This document shows positions 37,311 to 45,752 of a stretch of DNA of 64,000 nucleotides, piece by piece. The notes under the pieces were generated by a model. That model had not been told where the DNA came from, ran no database searches, and saw only the letters and a program-made list of their open reading frames with translations. Numbering within the stretch: the stretch's first letter is position 1; every line of letters begins with the position of its first letter. A program made the position numbers and the translations under genes. The stretch comes from Tatumella ptyseos ATCC 33301 (GTDB lineage: Bacteria > Pseudomonadota > Gammaproteobacteria > Enterobacterales > Enterobacteriaceae): the NCBI RefSeq assembly GCF_000735525.1, contig NZ_JMPR01000013.1, positions 1-64,000 on the forward strand, in the 5' to 3' direction.

Positions 37311-38879
37311 ATGAAAAAAACATTGATAGGTCTCGCGCTGGCTATGATGACGACGTCCATGGCCGCGTTCAGTGCAACTCCTCCTGACACGCTCGTTGTC
37401 GCTCAGTCTCTGGATGATGCTATCAGCTTCGATCCGGCACAGGGTTTTGAGCTGTCGACCGTACAATCCTTTAACAGCCTTTATCAGCGCCTGTTGCAAT
37501 CTGATCCGTCAAATCCGGTGGATCTGCGTCCGACGCTGGCTTCTTCCTGGAAGGCGGGTGCGGATAATCGCAGCCTGGTGTTTACGCTGCGTGACGGAGC
37601 CAAATTTGCCAGCGGTAACCCGGTGCGTCCGGAAGATGTGATCTTCTCTCTGTCACGTGTGGTGAAACTGAATCTTGAGCCTTCCTTTATCCTGACGCAA
37701 TTAGGCTGGAACGCGAAGAACGTCGATAGCGAACTGACCAAAGTGAGTGACAATCAGGTTGCTATCCACTGGACCGCCGATGTCAGCCCGTCCTTTGTCC
37801 TGAGCCTATTATCTGCACCGGTTGCTTCTATTGTTGATGAAAAAGAGGCCGATAGCCACCAGGTGCAGGGTGATTTGGGTCACCAGTGGCTGAACACCCA
37901 CTCCGCCGGTAGCGGCCCGTATCAGATCCGTCGCTATGTCCCGCATGAAGTTCTGCTGATGACCGCCAACCCGGACTCTCCGGCAGGAGCGCCTAAGCTT
38001 AAGAATGTCCTGATCAAAAACGTGCCGGAAGTCGCTACCCGCCTCTTACTGGTTGAGCAGGGCGATGCGGATATTGCCCGTAACCTGGGCAGTGATCAGT
38101 TCAGTGCATTGAAAAACAAACCCGGCGTGAAGCCGGTCGCGGTCCCTATCGCATCACTTTACTATTTATTGTTTAACGTGAAGTCTTCTCCGGTGATGGC
38201 TAACCCGGCATTCTGGGAAGCTGCACGTTATCTGTTTGATTATAATGGTATTGCTAATGATCTGCTCAGAGGCCAGTTCTCTGTGCATCAGACCTTCTTG
38301 CCGGATGGTTACCTGGGCGCGTTAAAAGATACGCCATATACCTACAACCCGGAAAAAGCGAAAGCCATCCTGGCGAAAGCCGGACTGAAAAATGTCAGCT
38401 TCAACCTGATCGTCAATAACCAGCCACCTTATCTGGATATTGCTCAGGCATTACAGGCAAGTTTTGCGAAAGCTGGCGTGAAGGTTACCCTTATCCCGGG
38501 GATCAGCAGTGAAATTACGGCGAAGATTTCCAGCCATAAATTCGATGCGACGGTCACGTCCTGGGGGCCTGACTACTTTGACCCGAACTCAAATGCGGCC
38601 GCTTTTGCCTCAAACCCTGAAAATGGCAGCAGTACACTGGCCGCCCGTGCAGGCTGGGATATTCCTGCATTAACGGCAGAAACGAAGCAGGCTGTCGGTG
38701 AGAGCGATAACCAGCAACGTGCCGCGATGTATCAGAAACTGCAGCGTCAGGTACTGAAAAGTTCGCCTTATGTGATTGGTCTGCAGGCGCGTCAGCTGAT
38801 CGCATTACGCGATAATCTGAAAGGTTATCAGCAGGGCATGAACCCGGATATGGTGTTCTACAACCAGGTGACGAAGTAA
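37311..38879 (+). CDS. ABC importer periplasmic binding protein (peptide/nickel type)
   Basis: A 522-residue SBP_bac_5 protein with a signal peptide (MKKTLIGLALAMMTTSMAAFSA) and no lipobox. Family signatures include LRDGAKFASGNPVRPEDVIFSL and GSGPYQIRRY. It captures a peptide, opine, nickel complex or similar ligand in the periplasm. AAGGAACTC precedes the ATG. Its last base overlaps the start of the permease gene, so the five genes from here to 42282 form one tightly coupled operon. The length is close to NikA and DppA, but specificity cannot be read. Confidence 0.9.
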   Translation: MKKTLIGLALAMMTTSMAAFSATPPDTLVVAQSLDDAISFDPAQGFELSTVQSFNSLYQRLLQSDPSNPVDLRPTLASSWKAGADNRSLVFTLRDGAKFASGNPVRPEDVIFSLSRVVKLNLEPSFILTQLGWNAKNVDSELTKVSDNQVAIHWTADVSPSFVLSLLSAPVASIVDEKEADSHQVQGDLGHQWLNTHSAGSGPYQIRRYVPHEVLLMTANPDSPAGAPKLKNVLIKNVPEVATRLLLVEQGDADIARNLGSDQFSALKNKPGVKPVAVPIASLYYLLFNVKSSPVMANPAFWEAARYLFDYNGIANDLLRGQFSVHQTFLPDGYLGALKDTPYTYNPEKAKAILAKAGLKNVSFNLIVNNQPPYLDIAQALQASFAKAGVKVTLIPGISSEITAKISSHKFDATVTSWGPDYFDPNSNAAAFASNPENGSSTLAARAGWDIPALTAETKQAVGESDNQQRAAMYQKLQRQVLKSSPYVIGLQARQLIALRDNLKGYQQGMNPDMVFYNQVTK

Positions 38880-39931
38880 TGGCAACCTCAGCGCAACCTT
38901 CGAGTCGCGCTGCGGGTTTGGGGCGGCTTGTACAGCGCCTCGCCGGTAACCTGTTATCACTGGTAGTGACACTTTTAGGTCTGCTGGCGTTTACCTTCAC
39001 GCTGTCTCATCTTTCACCTGTCGATCCGGTGTTACAGCTGGTGGGGGATCATGCGAGTGCGTCTACGTATGCGCAGGTCCGCCATCAGCTGGGGTTAGAC
39101 CAGTCTGTGCCGCGGCAGTTCTGGGATTACCTGAAGCAACTGGCCCACGGTAATCTGGGGATTTCACAGAGCACCGGGCAGCCGGTACTCAGTGATTTAC
39201 TGCGGACTTTCCCGGCGACATTCACGCTGGCCACCTGCTCGCTGATTGTCGGTGCCGTCTGCGGCATCAGCCTGGCGCTGATTTCGGTCTGGCGTCCGAA
39301 AAGCTGGATCGATCATCTGGCGCGGATTGTCTCTTTGCTGGGCTATTCCGTCCCGGTATTCTGGTTCGGCCTGCTGGGCTTGCTGCTGTTTTATGCGGTA
39401 CTGCACTGGTCAGCCGGTCCCGGCCAACTGGATGATTTGTATACGTATACGCTGGAACCGAAAACAGGAATTGTGCTGATTGATAGCTGGTTGTCCGGTG
39501 ATCGTGCCATGTTTATCAATGCATTAGCCCATCTGTGGCTGCCGGTGGCGACGCTGGGATTATTATCCACCGCATCGATTACCCGCCTGTTACGCGCGAC
39601 CTTACTGGAAGAGAACAGCAAAGAATATGTCACTCTCGCTCTGGCGAAAGGGGCAAGCCGCTGGCGTATTCTCTGGCATCATTTACTGCCGAATACCCGG
39701 GGAACATTGATTACGGTGGTGATGCTTTCCTATGTGTCTCTGCTGGAAGGCTCCGTCTTAACAGAAAGCGTTTTTTCATGGCCCGGCATGGGACGTTATC
39801 TGACGAATGCGCTGTTTGCTGCTGATTTCCCTGCCATTCTGGGGACAACCTTAGTAGTGGGTGCCTGTTTTATCCTGATCAATGCGCTGACTGATGCGCT
39901 GGTCTGGCTCACAGATCCGAGAACACGATGA
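38879..39931 (+). CDS. ABC importer permease (DppB-like)
   Basis: A 350-residue inner-membrane permease of the binding-protein-dependent type with about six helices. The EAA-like loop for ATPase contact is in EYVTLALAKGASRWRILWHHLLPN. The N-terminal motif LSPVDPVLQLVGDHAS is typical of the DppB/OppB/NikB family. Its ATG shares the last base of the binding-protein stop codon (TAATGG), so translation is coupled. It pairs with the next permease as a heterodimer. Confidence 0.9.
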   Translation: MATSAQPSSRAAGLGRLVQRLAGNLLSLVVTLLGLLAFTFTLSHLSPVDPVLQLVGDHASASTYAQVRHQLGLDQSVPRQFWDYLKQLAHGNLGISQSTGQPVLSDLLRTFPATFTLATCSLIVGAVCGISLALISVWRPKSWIDHLARIVSLLGYSVPVFWFGLLGLLLFYAVLHWSAGPGQLDDLYTYTLEPKTGIVLIDSWLSGDRAMFINALAHLWLPVATLGLLSTASITRLLRATLLEENSKEYVTLALAKGASRWRILWHHLLPNTRGTLITVVMLSYVSLLEGSVLTESVFSWPGMGRYLTNALFAADFPAILGTTLVVGACFILINALTDALVWLTDPRTR

Positions 39932-40779
39932 CTGAATTAACTTCCCGTTCATCTGCGACCCAATCCCGGCGCAAGATCCCGTTTTTACTGGCGCTTGGCT
40001 GCGGATTATTAACCCTGCTGGTGCTGGCGGCGATTTTTGCTCCCTGGCTGGCACCGTTTGACCCGAATGCACAGAATATGGCTGGCCGGTTACTGCCGCC
40101 ATCAGAGCTTCACTGGCTGGGGACCGATAGCTTTGGCCGGGATCTGCTTTCCCGGGTGATTTACGGTACCCGTCCGACCCTGGTGCTGATCATTTTTATT
40201 CTGGTATTAACCGTCCCGGTCGGGATGGCGGTCGGGATGGCGGCTGGCTATTTAGGTGGCTGGACAGAACGGGTCCTGATGCGTATTACCGATATTTTTC
40301 TGGCACTACCCAGCCTGGTGATTGCACTAGCGATGGTGGCGGTCCTGGGTCCGGGGTTACTGAATGGCGCATTAGCCCTGGCACTGACCAGTTGGCCGCC
40401 GTTTGCCCGTCAGGCCCGGGCGGAAACCCAGCAGTTGCGCCGCAGTGATTATCTGGCTGCTGCCAGAATGCAGGGTATTCGTGGACTGCCATTGATTCTG
40501 GGCCACATTTTACCGCTCTGTTTACCGAGCGCCGTCGTGCGTGCTGCGCTGAGTCTCGGGGGGATTATTCTGTCCGCTGCTGGCTTAGGCTTTCTGGGGA
40601 TGGGGGTTCGTCCACCGACCGCGGAATGGGGCTCCATGGTTGCTGAAGGGGGCAAAGTGATTTTCGACCAGTGGTGGGTGGCTGCGGCACCGGGCGGAGC
40701 CATTTTGCTGGCCAGCCTGACCTTTAATTTCATTGGTGACGGTCTGCGCGACCGACTGGATAGCCGTCATGACAGTTGA
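39928..40779 (+). CDS. ABC importer permease (DppC-like)
   Basis: A 283-residue permease, partner of the preceding gene, with the family motif LGTDSFGRDLLSRVIYGTRPTL and the ATPase contact loop SDYLAAARMQGIRGLPLILGHILP. It starts four bases inside the upstream gene (ATGA overlap). About six membrane helices are visible. The C-terminal WWVAAAPGGAILLASLTFNFIGDGLRD is standard for the DppC/NikC group. Confidence 0.9.
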   Translation: MTELTSRSSATQSRRKIPFLLALGCGLLTLLVLAAIFAPWLAPFDPNAQNMAGRLLPPSELHWLGTDSFGRDLLSRVIYGTRPTLVLIIFILVLTVPVGMAVGMAAGYLGGWTERVLMRITDIFLALPSLVIALAMVAVLGPGLLNGALALALTSWPPFARQARAETQQLRRSDYLAAARMQGIRGLPLILGHILPLCLPSAVVRAALSLGGIILSAAGLGFLGMGVRPPTAEWGSMVAEGGKVIFDQWWVAAAPGGAILLASLTFNFIGDGLRDRLDSRHDS

Positions 40780-41608
40780 ATCGACTCCTTTTATTATTGC
40801 GGAGAGGTTATCCATTGGACTGCCGGAAGGTCGTGCTCTGGTTAACGATATCTCATTCCGTCTGGGGCGTGAGCGTGTGGCGCTGGTGGGTGAATCCGGG
40901 TCAGGGAAGTCACTGACGGCACGCAGCCTGATGGGGCTGCTGGCGCCGACGCTGACAGTGAATGCACAGGAACTGACGATTGCCGGGAATAATGCTCTGA
41001 CACTCACTCCGCGTGACTGGACACGGTTACGTGGCGGTAAGGTCGCTATGGTCATGCAGGACCCGAAATATGCCCTGAACCCCTCCCGCACCATCGGCTG
41101 GCAGGTGGAAGAGCCATTGATCCTGCACCGGTCACTCAGCCGCCGCCAGCGTCGGGAAAAAGTGCTCGAAATGCTGGATGCGGTAGGGTTACCGAATCCG
41201 CAACAGCTGATTAAACGTTATCCGAATCAGCTATCCGGCGGGATGGGGCAGCGCATTATGCTGGCGATAGCGTTGATCACCGATCCGGAGTTCCTGATTG
41301 CCGATGAACCGACGTCGGCGTTAGACCATAGGATGCGTGACCAGGTGCTGGCCTTGATCCAGGACCTGGTGTCACAACGGGATATGGGCCTGCTGCTGAT
41401 CAGTCATGATTTACAGCAGGTCGCAGACCATTGTCAGCGTGTGATGGTGATGTATAAAGGGCGGATTCTGGATTCTCTGCCGGCGTCAGAACTGGCCCAT
41501 GCCAGCCATCCTTATACCCGTACCTTGTGGGCGTGTCGTCCGGGCCTGGCGACGAAAGGTCAGCGCTTACCCACCTTAGATCGTGCAGCACTGGAGGCGT
41601 TACCATGA
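40769..41608 (+). CDS. ABC importer ATPase (DppD/NikD-like)
   Basis: A 279-residue ATPase with Walker A GESGSGKS, signature LSGGMGQRIMLA and Walker B LIADEPTSALD. The ATG at 40769 (MTVESTPFI) is chosen. It overlaps the permease stop by 11 bases, whereas the frame further upstream lies inside the permease gene. It lacks the long C-terminal extension of DppD and is closer in length to NikD, which argues for a NikD-type architecture rather than for nickel itself. Confidence 0.88.
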   Translation: MTVESTPFIIAERLSIGLPEGRALVNDISFRLGRERVALVGESGSGKSLTARSLMGLLAPTLTVNAQELTIAGNNALTLTPRDWTRLRGGKVAMVMQDPKYALNPSRTIGWQVEEPLILHRSLSRRQRREKVLEMLDAVGLPNPQQLIKRYPNQLSGGMGQRIMLAIALITDPEFLIADEPTSALDHRMRDQVLALIQDLVSQRDMGLLLISHDLQQVADHCQRVMVMYKGRILDSLPASELAHASHPYTRTLWACRPGLATKGQRLPTLDRAALEALP

Positions 41609-42282
41609 GTGTTATCCGGCTGACCGGCGTGAATGTCTATCACCCGGAGGGCTATCATTTGCGCCAGGTGGTGGAAGATGCCAGCCTCAATGTCGCTTCC
41701 GGCGAATGTTTTGGTCTGGTCGGCCCTTCCGGCTGCGGGAAATCTTCTCTGCTCTGGGTGATGGCGGGATTGAATCCTCACTGGCAGGGAGAAATGACTC
41801 TGGCGGGGACTGACGTTTTACCGGGTAAAGAATTTACCGGACAGGTGCGTCGTGATGTCCAAATGGTATTCCAGGATCCGTATGCCTCGCTGCACCCGCG
41901 TCACCGGTTACGCCGTACACTGGCAGAGCCGCTGAAACGGTTCGGGTTCGATAACATCGATGACCGGATCCGCCAGGGGTTCCGTGAGGTAGGGCTGGAT
42001 ACGGCGTTAATCGACCGTTACCCTCATCAGTTATCCGGCGGACAACGTCAGCGGGTGGCGATAGTCCGCGCATTGTTACTGCAGCCAAAGATCCTGTTAC
42101 TGGATGAACCGACCTCGGCGCTGGATATGTCAGTGCAGGCGGAAATCCTTAACCTGCTGAATGATCTGAAACAAAACAGCCAGTTAACCATGGTGCTGGT
42201 CAGCCATGACCCGGATGTGATTGACCATATGTGTGATCGCTCCGTCGTGATGAGCGCAGGACATCTGTCCCATAGCGCCTGA
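41605..42282 (+). CDS. ABC importer ATPase (DppF/NikE-like)
   Basis: A 225-residue second ATPase with Walker A GPSGCGKSS, signature LSGGQRQRVAIV and Walker B ILLLDEPTSALD. The ATG at 41605 overlaps the previous stop (ATGA) and has GGAGG at a good distance. It is short compared with DppF (~330) or NikE (~268), ending soon after the switch-histidine region, so only the core nucleotide-binding fold is present. A strong inverted repeat follows. Confidence 0.86.
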   Translation: MSVIRLTGVNVYHPEGYHLRQVVEDASLNVASGECFGLVGPSGCGKSSLLWVMAGLNPHWQGEMTLAGTDVLPGKEFTGQVRRDVQMVFQDPYASLHPRHRLRRTLAEPLKRFGFDNIDDRIRQGFREVGLDTALIDRYPHQLSGGQRQRVAIVRALLLQPKILLLDEPTSALDMSVQAEILNLLNDLKQNSQLTMVLVSHDPDVIDHMCDRSVVMSAGHLSHSA

Positions 42283-42295
42283 TCGTCCGGCATCA

Positions 42296-42325
42296 CCCCG
42301 GGATAAGTCCGTACTTATCCCGGGG
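42296..42325 (+). terminator. Strong hairpin after the ABC importer operon
   Basis: The perfect 13-bp stem CCCCGGGATAAGT / ACTTATCCCCGGGG-type arm (42313-42325) closes on a four-base loop CCGT, 14 bases after the last stop codon. There is no T-run. Confidence 0.65.
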
Positions 42326-42696
42326 AAGCGACACCATGTTTAACGCCTTATTCCCGCCGATACGTCCCTTGCGACTTTTTTTCCCCTGTCATCCACCCAT
42401 CGATAGTGTTCTGACGTCCGTGCCTGTTCCTTACCACCCGTCATACTTTGCAGGGCCGCTATGCAGCGAAACCCGTGTTTGCGGCAAAGGCGGTTACGGA
42501 CAGGAGAGCCTGATGTCTGCCCTGAGCTGAGCCGGGCGGAGAGCAGGAGTGATACCCGTTTACCGCATGGAAATATCGCCGCAGGGGTTCCGGGGCCGGT
42601 CGCGGGATGCAGAAAGAACAAGGAGATCGGTTCGCGGTTCACGGGTGTCAGAACGACAAAGGGAACAGACGAGGGAATGCTGGCCGGAGGGCAGAT
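42326..42696. other. Gap between the ABC operon and proP
   Basis: About 370 bases between two convergent units. Overlapping short frames exist on both strands, but none has a ribosome site with a credible protein. Nothing else is recognisable. Confidence 0.35.
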
Positions 42697-42724
42697 AAAA
42701 AAACGCCGGGCAAGGTGCCCGGCG
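42697..42724 (-). terminator. Intrinsic terminator of proP
   Basis: On the minus strand the stem GCCGGGC / GCCCGGC is followed by GTTTTTTT, directly after the proP stop codon. Confidence 0.88.
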
Positions 42725-42740
42725 GGAATGACCGCAAAAA

Positions 42741-44114
42741 TTACTGTGGTGTCGTGTTTTTCGCGTCAGTTTTCTTGTTGCGGCGCTGGAGCTTTTTGAT
42801 CAGGTTCAGCGCTTCTGCTTTAGTGGCGACAGCAGGTGTTGAGCCACGCAGTGGCTTACGGGCTGTTTCACGCAGAGTAAATACGGTGATCAGACCAATC
42901 ACCCCGGCGGCCATCAGGTAGTAAGCCGGGATCATCAGGTTATGTGTTTTCTCAACCAGCCATGCGGTCAGCAACGGTGTCGTACCACCGAACAGTGAGA
43001 CGGAGAGGTTAAATCCGATCGCCAGGGCACTGTAACGGATATCGGTGGTAAATAATGCCGGCAAGGTGGCAGGCATGGTGCCGCTGAAACAGGTATGGAC
43101 GAAACCAAGAATGATCAGGCCGAAAAAGACGCCCCACATGCTCCCTGAACCAATCAGCATCAGGCAGGGAACGGACAGAATAATCAGACCAATTGCACCC
43201 CCGGCAATCACCGGACGACGACCCACTTTATCTGTCCAGTGGCCCCAGAACAGGGTCAGAGGCATCATCACAAACATCACCACCATCACCAGGATCAGGC
43301 TGCTTAACTCGCTCAGACCCAGAATACCGGTCAGGTAGCTTGGCATATACGATGTCAGCATGTAGTTTGAGACATTGAACAGCAATACCAGACCGATACA
43401 TTTCAGCATCTGGGCGCGGTATTTATGCATCATCTGGAACAGACCCAGGCGCGGCTTGCTGTGCTCCAGGGCTTCCTGTTTTTCCATGTGTTGCTGGAAT
43501 GCTGGTGTTTCTTCCAGTTTTAAACGCACATACAAACCGAACAGGCCGAGCGGTGCGGCAATAAAGAACGGAATTCTCCATCCCCAGTCCAGCATGGTCT
43601 GTGCAGGCATCACGGAGGTCAGTCCTGTCACCAGACCGGCACCCAGCAGATAACCCCCCAGAGTACCGAACTCCAGGAAACTGCCCATAAATCCACGGCG
43701 CTTATCGGTGGAGTATTCAGCGATAAAGGTCGCAGCACCACCATATTCCCCGCCGGTGGAGAAGCCCTGCAGCAGACGCGCGGCCAGTAACAGGATAGGC
43801 GCCATAATGCCGATACTGTTATAAGAAGGGATCAGCCCGATACAGAATGTGCCGATGGCCATCATAATCATGGTGATCGCCAGAATTTTCTGGCGACCAT
43901 ACCGGTCTCCCAGCGGGCCAAAGACCATACCGCCTAAAGGACGCACCAGGAAGGCGGCAGCAAAGGTACCGAAGGTGGCGATAAGCTGTGCAGCCGCGCT
44001 GGTGTCTGCAAAAAAGACTTTACCGATGGTGACAGCCAGATAGCTGAACACACCAAAGTCGAACCATTCCATGGCATTACCCAGAGCTGCGGCACCGACG
44101 GCGCGCTTCAGCAT
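42741..44114 (-). CDS. proP: ProP-type proline/glycine betaine:H+ symporter, 5' end out of frame
   Basis: A 457-residue osmolyte:H+ symporter of the MFS metabolite family. Features are LGNAMEWFDFGVFSYLA, the motif-A loop GPLGDRYGRQKIL and GFSTGGEYGGAATFIAEYS. The ATG at 44114 has no ribosome site and trims the conserved N-terminus. In the same frame upstream, KKPKELTVDDITIVDND continues the ProP family sequence but reaches no start codon. The well-placed ATG at 44212 is in another frame (see the next entry). The C-terminus lacks the long coiled coil of E. coli ProP that tunes the osmotic response, ending in a short basic tail. Confidence 0.85.
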   Translation of the reverse strand: MLKRAVGAAALGNAMEWFDFGVFSYLAVTIGKVFFADTSAAAQLIATFGTFAAAFLVRPLGGMVFGPLGDRYGRQKILAITMIMMAIGTFCIGLIPSYNSIGIMAPILLLAARLLQGFSTGGEYGGAATFIAEYSTDKRRGFMGSFLEFGTLGGYLLGAGLVTGLTSVMPAQTMLDWGWRIPFFIAAPLGLFGLYVRLKLEETPAFQQHMEKQEALEHSKPRLGLFQMMHKYRAQMLKCIGLVLLFNVSNYMLTSYMPSYLTGILGLSELSSLILVMVVMFVMMPLTLFWGHWTDKVGRRPVIAGGAIGLIILSVPCLMLIGSGSMWGVFFGLIILGFVHTCFSGTMPATLPALFTTDIRYSALAIGFNLSVSLFGGTTPLLTAWLVEKTHNLMIPAYYLMAAGVIGLITVFTLRETARKPLRGSTPAVATKAEALNLIKKLQRRNKKTDAKNTTPQ

Positions 44115-44212
44115 GTCGTTATCGACGATAGTAATATCATCGACCGTCAGCTCTTTCGGTTTTTTTTGTTCCAGAAATGCTTCTTCTGTTTTTCCGTCGT
44201 GTTGCTCGTCAT
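44115..44212 (-). pseudogene. proP: Displaced 5' segment of proP, split by an A8 run
   Basis: An ATG at 44212 with GAGGA four bases upstream is the natural start. It reads MTSNTTEKQKKHFWNKK and then stops at 44147 in this frame. At the minus-strand A8 run (44160-44167) one more A would join it to KPKELTVDDITIVDNDMLKRAV, restoring the family N-terminus. The run contains the heptamer A AAA AAC in the right phase for a -1 slip. This could be a real mutation, transcriptional or ribosomal slippage that restores the protein, or a homopolymer sequencing error. Confidence 0.7.
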
Positions 44213-44813
44213 AGAGTCCTCAAAACGTGATTAATGAGGGCGTCGCATAGCTTTCGTTGCCATTAATAAAACTGATAATAAGTGAAGGGAATGAAAGCTA
44301 TAAGAAGCCAGTGATGTGGGCTTAAATCAGGTCAATGCTTATTGACGTATATTTACCTTAGTATAATGATGCTATATACATCAAGTTTTTGACCAGAATT
44401 GCTGGGAATTTACATAAGAATAGGCTGATATTCTGATTATTATGTTAAATGGGGAATATATCACTGCCCGGGAGGCGGGTGATACATGCCACCTGTGCTG
44501 CGCTGTCGGCAGCCAGGGCGATTCGTTTAGGGAACAGCCCTGCTGAAACGGGGTGAACCGTTGCTCCTGATTAACTATAGCAGGTCATTGCCGGGTGTCA
44601 TGTCATCCCCGCTGGCGGAGTCTGTTGCAGCAAACCGGCTGAGCAGCCATTGCCGGAGCTGCCTGACCTCCGGCCAGGCGGCTTTCTGTCACGTTTATCG
44701 CGGGCGTATGCCTCAGCGGCCTGGCCGCAGGCATTTTATCTGATCGGCTGGGTAGCGCTCGCCGGCGGGGTGGCAGCCCTGAATACCCCCCGACGGCAAC
44801 CTCAGCCTGACTC
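44213..44813. other. Upstream region of proP and adjoining gene-free DNA
   Basis: About 600 bases. From 44220 to 44460 the DNA is AT-rich and should hold the proP promoters. From 44500 to 44813 the composition is GC-rich, but the short frames there have no ribosome site and run against the end of the next gene. I see no further feature. Confidence 0.35.
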
Positions 44814-45605
44814 TCAGGCTGACAGCCCGTCATGTTCTTTGCGGTAGTTCTGCCAGGCGGCCTGAAGCAATGGCGCAAGCGCCTGAGCCCAGGCCGTCTG
44901 ACCCTCTGCCTCAGTGATCAGATCCTGGCGGATCTCAATCGCGACCGACGGATAGCCATTTTTCTCTGCATGTTGGGGGATTGCGTAGTCCGTTTCATCG
45001 GAAACGGAATAGGGCTGGTTATCGCCGACGACCCAGTGATGCTGAGCGTTCAGTTGCGCCAGCAGTGCCTGAGGATAGGCAGGCAAGCGGTGATACAGCA
45101 GGCCGATATGCCAGGGACGCGGTATGTCCAGATATACCGGCGTGAAACTGTGCACAGAGATAATACAGGTTGCCTGCCCGCGCAGACGACGTTGCGCCAG
45201 GATCCGGCGGATCTCTTCATGGTAAGGGGTGAAGATCTCCTGCTGACGTGCCCGTTTCTGTGCTGCGGATAGCCCCTGGTTACCCGGGATGTCGGTGGCT
45301 TCAGAAACCAGCGGGATTGAACTCACGGCGGCGGGTGGCCGGTTACAGTCAATCACCAGCCGCGACCAGGTCTGGGAAATCAAGGTGGCGTCCAGCAACT
45401 CACTTAACTGCTCTGCGACCGGCAGAGCACCGATATCCCAGCCGATATGGCGGTCAATTTCCGCCGGGGGTAATCCCAGCGTGCCGAGCCGCCGCGGAAT
45501 GCGTTTTCCTGCATGATCGCAGATCAGCAGAAAAGGAGAGGCACCTTCAGGGTTGACCACCGTAAACGGGGCGGGTTCATCCGGAGACAACAATGTATCT
45601 GACAT
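44814..45605 (-). CDS. N-formylglutamate amidohydrolase-like protein
   Basis: A 263-residue protein of the N-formylglutamate amidohydrolase (HutG2/FGase) family. Diagnostic segments are LLICDHAGKRIP, DRHIGWDIGA, RLVIDCNRP, the metal-region ISVHSFTPVY and DYAIPQHAEKNGYPSVAIEIRQDLI. The start is ATG 45605, which has AGGAG eight bases upstream. The longer frame to 45668 lacks one. Some members hydrolyse N-formylglutamate from histidine degradation, but no hut genes are nearby. The substrate here may be another N-acyl amino acid. Confidence 0.82.
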   Translation of the reverse strand: MSDTLLSPDEPAPFTVVNPEGASPFLLICDHAGKRIPRRLGTLGLPPAEIDRHIGWDIGALPVAEQLSELLDATLISQTWSRLVIDCNRPPAAVSSIPLVSEATDIPGNQGLSAAQKRARQQEIFTPYHEEIRRILAQRRLRGQATCIISVHSFTPVYLDIPRPWHIGLLYHRLPAYPQALLAQLNAQHHWVVGDNQPYSVSDETDYAIPQHAEKNGYPSVAIEIRQDLITEAEGQTAWAQALAPLLQAAWQNYRKEHDGLSA

Positions 45606-45752
45606 CTGGCAGCTCCTGCTGATAGCACTGATTTGAAGAACAGCGGGCACGCTCAGCCCGATGAGCATGGATATGCGGCCGGACGGGATCCCTCCGGCCC
45701 GGGCCCGGGAAACCCGGCTCCGCCTGTGGCAGCGGAACCGCAGAGTCAGCCG

